A program made the translations under genes and the position numbers. Source: GCA-2786165 sp964625775 (GTDB taxonomy: Bacteria > Pseudomonadota > Gammaproteobacteria > Legionellales > Legionellaceae). From it: a DNA stretch of 10,357 bases. The stretch covers positions 1 through 10,357 of the forward strand of contig CAZVEH010000065.1 of NCBI GenBank assembly GCA_964625775.1, read 5' to 3'. Under the pieces are notes generated by a model that was not told the DNA's origin, ran no database searches, and saw only the letters and a program-made list of their open reading frames with translations. Shown here piece after piece: positions 6,895 to 10,357 of the stretch. Position 1 is the stretch's first letter; the number at the start of each line of letters is the position of its first letter.

Positions 6895-6924
6895 GTAAGT
6901 CGAAACACCAAGCGGCCCTGTACA

Positions 6925-8550
6925 ATGACCCAAGCACTGACTATCTTGATGGCGCAAATAAACCCTATTGTGGGCGCTATTGAATCAAACACTGATAAAA
7001 TCATCCAAATTATAACCACTCATCAAAAGACTCACGATTTGATCATATTTCCTGAATTAGCTCTTTGTGGTTATCCACCAGAGGATTTACTATTGCGCCG
7101 TGATATGCTTGAGCGCATTGACCACGCTTTAACGACCATTACAGCTGCAACCCAGAACTGTACCATTGTGCTTGGTCATCCGCAAATTGTAAATGGCTTA
7201 TGTTACAATACCGCAAGTATTATGTATCAAAGTAAGCTCAGCGCACAATACCATAAACAACAACTTCCCAATCACGGCGTGTTTGATGAAAAACGCTATT
7301 TCACACCTGGACATGCGCAGTCGTGTATCATCACCCTTAAAGAATATCGCATCGGCATTTGTATCTGTGAAGATGTATGGCAAGGAGATGTTGTCCCTCA
7401 TCTTGTTCAACAACAGAGTGATTTGGTTGTTATTTTAAATGCCTCTCCTTTTGAAGAGACCAAATTGCAGCAACGCGAAGATATCATCAGACAAAAAGCA
7501 CCCGGCGTCATGGTCGTCTATGTGAATATGGTCGGCGGTCAAGATGAATTGGTATTTGATGGGCAATCGATGGTGATAGACCAAACTGGCCAAGTGGTTG
7601 CACGCGCACCAGCGTTTGCTGAAGCCTTAGAAACCGTCCTCGTCACTCAGCACAAGGCTGAAGGAACCCTCACCCCCCTGTTGAATCACACCGCCTTGAT
7701 ATACAGGGCTCTGGTGTGTGGATTACGTGATTACGTCCAAAAAAATAATATCCCCGGCGTGATCTTAGGCTTGTCCGGCGGCATAGACTCGGCCTTAACT
7801 TTAGCCATAGCAGTCGATGCGCTGGGAGCAGAACGTGTTATGGCGGTGTTATTGCCCTCGCGCTATTCCGCAGAGATGAGTGCTGAAGATGCAAAAGCGC
7901 AAATTTTGGCAATGGGAGTAGCTACAAAACAGTTGTCGATTGAACCAGCGTTTCAAGCCATTCTAAACACCATAGAGCCGTGTATGCCACAATCACAGTT
8001 AGGCATTACAGCAGAAAATCTTCAAGCTCGCATTCGCGGTATTTTGTTGATGGCGATGTCCAATCAAAGCGGGTGGATGGTGGTGTCCACCAGCAATAAA
8101 AGTGAAACAGCGGTCGGCTATACAACTTTGTATGGGGATATGTGTGGGGGCTTTGCGGTACTCAAAGATGTGTTAAAAACCAAAGTCTATGAGTTGGCTT
8201 ACTATCGTAATCAACAATCAGCGGTGATTCCAGAACGTGTCTTGACTCGAGCACCTAGCGCCGAATTGGCTCCCAATCAAACAGATCAAGACAGCTTACC
8301 TGCCTATGAGATACTAGACGCCATTATTGTAGGGCATATGGAACAAGGATTGAGCTTCCAGCAATTGGTGGCTTCCGGTCATCCGATAGATGCGGTCAAA
8401 CAAACATTACGCTTGATCAAACGCAATGAATATAAACGCCACCAAGCCCCACCAGGACCCAAAATAACTTCTCGAGCGTTTGGACGTGATTGGCGTTATC
8501 CAATCACGCAACAGTTTGTAGACGAGGAGATGCTCAAAAGCCTACTATGA
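6925..8550 (+). CDS. nadE: Glutamine-dependent NAD+ synthetase (NadE)
   Basis: This 541-residue two-domain cytoplasmic enzyme amidates nicotinic acid adenine dinucleotide to NAD+, the last step of NAD synthesis, using glutamine and ATP. The N-terminal nitrilase-type glutaminase domain shows the catalytic triad Glu44 (FPELALCGYPPEDLL), Lys111 (HKQQLPNHGVFDEKRYF) and Cys148 (GICICEDVW). The ammonia is passed to the C-terminal synthetase domain, whose PP-loop is LSGGIDSA (283-290), followed by STSNKSETAVGYTTLYGDM (388-406) and RAPSAELAPNQTDQDSLP (442-459). The length is typical of the glutaminase-fused form. I chose ATG 6925 because MTQALTILMAQINP fits the family N-terminus; an upstream TTG at 6877 would add 16 unlikely residues. 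No strong Shine-Dalgarno precedes the start. Its last codons overlap the next gene in ATGA. Confidence 0.95.
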   Translation: MTQALTILMAQINPIVGAIESNTDKIIQIITTHQKTHDLIIFPELALCGYPPEDLLLRRDMLERIDHALTTITAATQNCTIVLGHPQIVNGLCYNTASIMYQSKLSAQYHKQQLPNHGVFDEKRYFTPGHAQSCIITLKEYRIGICICEDVWQGDVVPHLVQQQSDLVVILNASPFEETKLQQREDIIRQKAPGVMVVYVNMVGGQDELVFDGQSMVIDQTGQVVARAPAFAEALETVLVTQHKAEGTLTPLLNHTALIYRALVCGLRDYVQKNNIPGVILGLSGGIDSALTLAIAVDALGAERVMAVLLPSRYSAEMSAEDAKAQILAMGVATKQLSIEPAFQAILNTIEPCMPQSQLGITAENLQARIRGILLMAMSNQSGWMVVSTSNKSETAVGYTTLYGDMCGGFAVLKDVLKTKVYELAYYRNQQSAVIPERVLTRAPSAELAPNQTDQDSLPAYEILDAIIVGHMEQGLSFQQLVASGHPIDAVKQTLRLIKRNEYKRHQAPPGPKITSRAFGRDWRYPITQQFVDEEMLKSLL

Positions 8551-9047
8551 AGATACTCACAAAAACATTAACCGGTTGCTGGTTTGGATTTGGAGCTGCG
8601 CTAACGAATGTGATGGTGCTGTTCCATTCCAATGTCCCTATGAATCATACCAATATGGTGGGTGTGGTGGTTTCCTTAAGTGTAGGGACAATCGTAGGTG
8701 CATATTGTGGCCGAATCTGGGGATTAGTCATTATCAAACTCCGTGCAGAAAAGATTTTTAGATCAATAGGATATGGGATGTTGATAGGCCTGATAACGTT
8801 CTATGCCATTATTTTATCAATGACACTCATTTCTTATGCACAAACAGGGTTTTTAAGCATGCTACATGCAGGAGATTATTTGAAAATTTTTATTTCCATC
8901 ATAGAAATTCCAAGCCTTGCTCTTTTTGGTACTTTGATGGGTTGTCTTTTTGAACCGTTGATCCTGTTCATGAGTGGATTAGGCGGCGGTTTATTATATT
9001 TATTACGGCATCAGGTCATGGTTATTGCAGAAGGAGATGCCGCATAG
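8547..9047 (+). CDS. Unrecognised four-span integral membrane protein coupled to nadE
   Basis: This 166-residue, very hydrophobic protein was not recognised. Probable membrane segments lie at about residues 8-27, 37-62, 73-98 and 114-153; the last is long and may be two short spans. Several glycine-rich stretches (VGTIVGAYCG, SGLGGGLLYLL) suggest helix packing, as in small channels or transporters, but there are no charged or catalytic signatures to suggest a substrate. I chose ATG 8547, which overlaps the nadE stop as ATGA. An open frame begins 57 nt earlier inside nadE, but its extra residues are out-of-frame nadE sequence. The overlap indicates translational coupling with nadE, so the two are probably made from one transcript. 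A functional link to NAD metabolism is possible but not shown. Confidence 0.7.
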   Translation: MKILTKTLTGCWFGFGAALTNVMVLFHSNVPMNHTNMVGVVVSLSVGTIVGAYCGRIWGLVIIKLRAEKIFRSIGYGMLIGLITFYAIILSMTLISYAQTGFLSMLHAGDYLKIFISIIEIPSLALFGTLMGCLFEPLILFMSGLGGGLLYLLRHQVMVIAEGDAA

Positions 9048-9074
9048 TCCCCTTAAAAAATTTTACGGTGCAGC

Positions 9075-9099
9075 GATCTGATCTCTTTCAGATAAGATC
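9075..9099 (-). terminator. Possible terminator hairpin between convergent genes
   Basis: GATCTGATCT (9075-9084), a 5-nt loop and AGATAAGATC (9090-9099) pair at 9 of 10 positions. The hairpin sits between the ends of two convergent genes. On the minus strand a run of six T (9060-9055) follows after 14 nt, farther than in a classical intrinsic terminator; on the plus strand there is no T run. The stem is AU-rich, so this is a weak candidate. Confidence 0.3.
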
Positions 9100-9113
9100 A
9101 CTGGTTGTATGTG

Positions 9114-10229
9114 TTATAGTCCGCGAGCCATTTGCAAGATGTGACTTGAAATTGTTTGATCAGTTTGATCTGTTGCTCGTTGGTAACCGCTGATCTTCGT
9201 TGGCTTTTGTGCGAAAAACATGGTCTTTAATGCTTCTCTATTGCCTTCTAAGTAATATCTTTGATTATCTCTATACTGTTCTTTGCCTTTTCCAATACCA
9301 AAAGTATTCACAACGGCTGTAAAAGGTCTTGATTGAATTTCTTGTTTCATTTCATCCTCGAATGGCTGATACCACGCATTGGATTTATCGGCTAAATTGA
9401 GTTTTCTTGCAGCAATAATTCGGTTTGCCAATCCATCTGATAATTTGACAGTTGCATATCTAAAGAAACCCGGATTGCATTTTTCTTCTGATGACGTGTG
9501 GCAATAAACGTTCGTTTGCCAACAATTTCTTTCGACTTCATCAGTGATGTCAATATGAATAGCCAAGGGTTCGTAATACCCTTTTAAGCGAAACATCGGA
9601 TCAAAGGAAAAATAGTGTTTTTTGGAGAATAAATCCGGTTCATTATTTCGACTGACCGCGTCCAAGTAAGCCTCATTTTTGATTAAAAGGGGTGTTTCAT
9701 CTAGCGTACAAAGAAGCGGGACTGCAGCTGTACAGAGTAAGCCAGACAAAGCCCCTATCACAAAGGGTGTTAATCCGCCTGAGATACCCACTATCAGCGT
9801 CACACATCCTAAAACAACACCAACTATAAGACAGAATGACAATAAAATTGTTAATTTTGATCTGAATTGACTATTGCTGAATTTGCTATCCGCAATTTTT
9901 CGGCAAACAAGATCAAAATAAGCCTCAGCATTTTCTGCGTTGAGGTCTATTCGACTATCATTGCTCTCAGGCAGTAAAATATCCTGCAAAACATCCAACG
10001 GTAAGAAAATATTCGAACGCATCGTATCGATATGTTTTTTGATCACTGTAAGCACTTCAAGTTGTTGCTGAACAGCCATAAATTCAAGATTGAGCTGGGC
10101 GTCTTGGCCACGCTTATATTCAATTGCCCGAATAAGTTCATGGTGGTATTTCGTAGTAGCTGCTATGAATTTGTTTATGTTGTCGATAGAAACTTGAACT
10201 GGATGATTTTTTCGAATTAACAATGGCAT
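9114..10229 (-). CDS. Unrecognised protein with N-terminal helical region and transmembrane hairpin
   Basis: This 371-residue protein was not recognised. Residues about 15-75 are charged and helix-prone with a coiled-coil feel (NINKFIAATTKYHHELIRAI, then AQLNLEFMAVQQQLEVLTVI). Two adjacent hydrophobic segments follow at about 126-149 and 151-175, separated by SGG, forming a probable membrane hairpin with both ends on the same side. The remaining 195 residues are soluble and polar, with several cysteines (WQTNVYCHTSSEEKC) but no known catalytic motif. It has no signal peptide. Coiled coil plus membrane hairpin without enzyme motifs is an architecture often seen among Dot/Icm effectors and other orphan proteins of Legionellales; calling it an effector here would be a guess. 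It looks more AT-rich than the metabolic genes and stands alone next to the repeat. The start is ATG 10229, with only a weak GGGT upstream. Confidence 0.7.
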   Translation of the reverse strand: MPLLIRKNHPVQVSIDNINKFIAATTKYHHELIRAIEYKRGQDAQLNLEFMAVQQQLEVLTVIKKHIDTMRSNIFLPLDVLQDILLPESNDSRIDLNAENAEAYFDLVCRKIADSKFSNSQFRSKLTILLSFCLIVGVVLGCVTLIVGISGGLTPFVIGALSGLLCTAAVPLLCTLDETPLLIKNEAYLDAVSRNNEPDLFSKKHYFSFDPMFRLKGYYEPLAIHIDITDEVERNCWQTNVYCHTSSEEKCNPGFFRYATVKLSDGLANRIIAARKLNLADKSNAWYQPFEDEMKQEIQSRPFTAVVNTFGIGKGKEQYRDNQRYYLEGNREALKTMFFAQKPTKISGYQRATDQTDQTISSHILQMARGL

Positions 10230-10278
10230 AAATCATACCCATTTTATTAAATGAAAATCAATTGTACTACGTGTGCAC

Positions 10279-10308
10279 AATATAATCAATAAAATGTTAT
10301 ATTGGTAA
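10279..10308 (-). promoter_or_regulatory. Candidate promoter for the 371-residue gene, using the edge of the repeat
   Basis: On the minus strand TTACCA (10303-10308, 4 of 6) is followed after 18 nt by TATATT (10279-10284, 5 of 6). The first five bases of the -35 candidate belong to the 54-nt repeat. Transcription would start near 10272, at a TGTGCACA palindrome (10272-10279), about 43 nt before the ATG. AT-rich DNA gives such matches easily. Confidence 0.25.
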
Positions 10309-10357
10309 CTCCCCACGTCATCCCGAGCGCAGCGAGGGATCTCCTGTCGTGTGGTAC
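10304..10357 (-). repeat. 54-nt REP-like palindromic repeat, copy 2 (inverted, at the window end)
   Basis: This is the perfect reverse complement of 58-111 and reaches the last base of the window. The flanking DNA differs from that of copy 1, so the shared unit is bounded at 10304 on this side. The other boundary may continue past the window. Contigs commonly end in dispersed repeats, so the window edge may be an assembly break. Confidence 0.85.

Noticed and set aside
6877..6924. TTG start giving a longer nadE
   Set aside because: Sixteen added residues do not match the family N-terminus, and the start would lie upstream of the best -10 box.
8490..8546. Longer N-terminus for the four-span membrane protein
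   Set aside because: The extra 19 residues are out-of-frame nadE codons, and the ATGA overlap at 8547 gives a natural start right before the hydrophobic protein.
9679..9870. Plus-strand open frame within the 371-residue gene
   Set aside because: It is antisense to the membrane hairpin and has no start context or recognisable peptide.
1..10357. CRISPR array, transposase, integrase, toxin-antitoxin pair or tRNA
   Set aside because: No regularly spaced repeats, DDE/HUH/tyrosine recombinase motifs, small toxin-antitoxin gene pairs or cloverleaf-like sequences were found on either strand by eye.

Overview
The window looks like chromosomal DNA of a gammaproteobacterium, plausibly a reduced-genome or host-associated lineage near Legionellales/Coxiellaceae. 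This rests on a PilM / PilN-PilQ / AroK order (the usual pilMNOPQ-aroK arrangement of gammaproteobacteria), PdxB-type vitamin B6 synthesis, moderate to AT-leaning base composition, a short dispersed palindromic repeat at both ends, and an orphan coiled-coil membrane protein of the kind common in intracellular members of that group. The lineage is inference; no rRNA or tRNA is present.

Layout. One minus-strand block runs from about 6873 down to 107: a compact SWIM-zinc-finger SNF2 ATPase (4666-6873); a promoter-like gap; pilM (3547-4533); a single ORF joining a PilN-like N-terminus to the C-terminal part of the PilQ secretin (2344-3543); a 238-nt gap with one doubtful micro-ORF; aroK (1575-2105); a 129-residue single-span membrane protein (1173-1562); and pdxB (107-1165). 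aroK, the small protein and pdxB are spaced 7-12 nt apart and look like one operon. Divergently from the SNF2 gene, nadE (6925-8550) runs on the plus strand and overlaps by 4 nt a four-span membrane protein (8547-9047). Facing them, a 371-residue protein with an N-terminal helical region and a transmembrane hairpin lies on the minus strand (9114-10229). A perfect 54-nt repeat sits at 58-111 and, inverted, at 10304-10357, the last base of the window.

Most notable is the pilus locus. pilO and pilP are absent, and the only secretin gene starts with the PilM-binding NLLPWR peptide and inner-membrane anchor of PilN instead of a cleavable signal peptide. If this is not an assembly artefact, the secretin would be tied through the inner membrane to cytoplasmic PilM, or the pilus/competence system is decaying. 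Other points are an AroK whose usual shikimate-binding arginine reads as cysteine, a repeat that supplies the stop codon of pdxB, and two or three unrecognised membrane proteins. The metabolic genes serve cofactor (PLP, NAD) and aromatic amino acid synthesis. No mobile element with a transposase, CRISPR array or RNA gene was seen.
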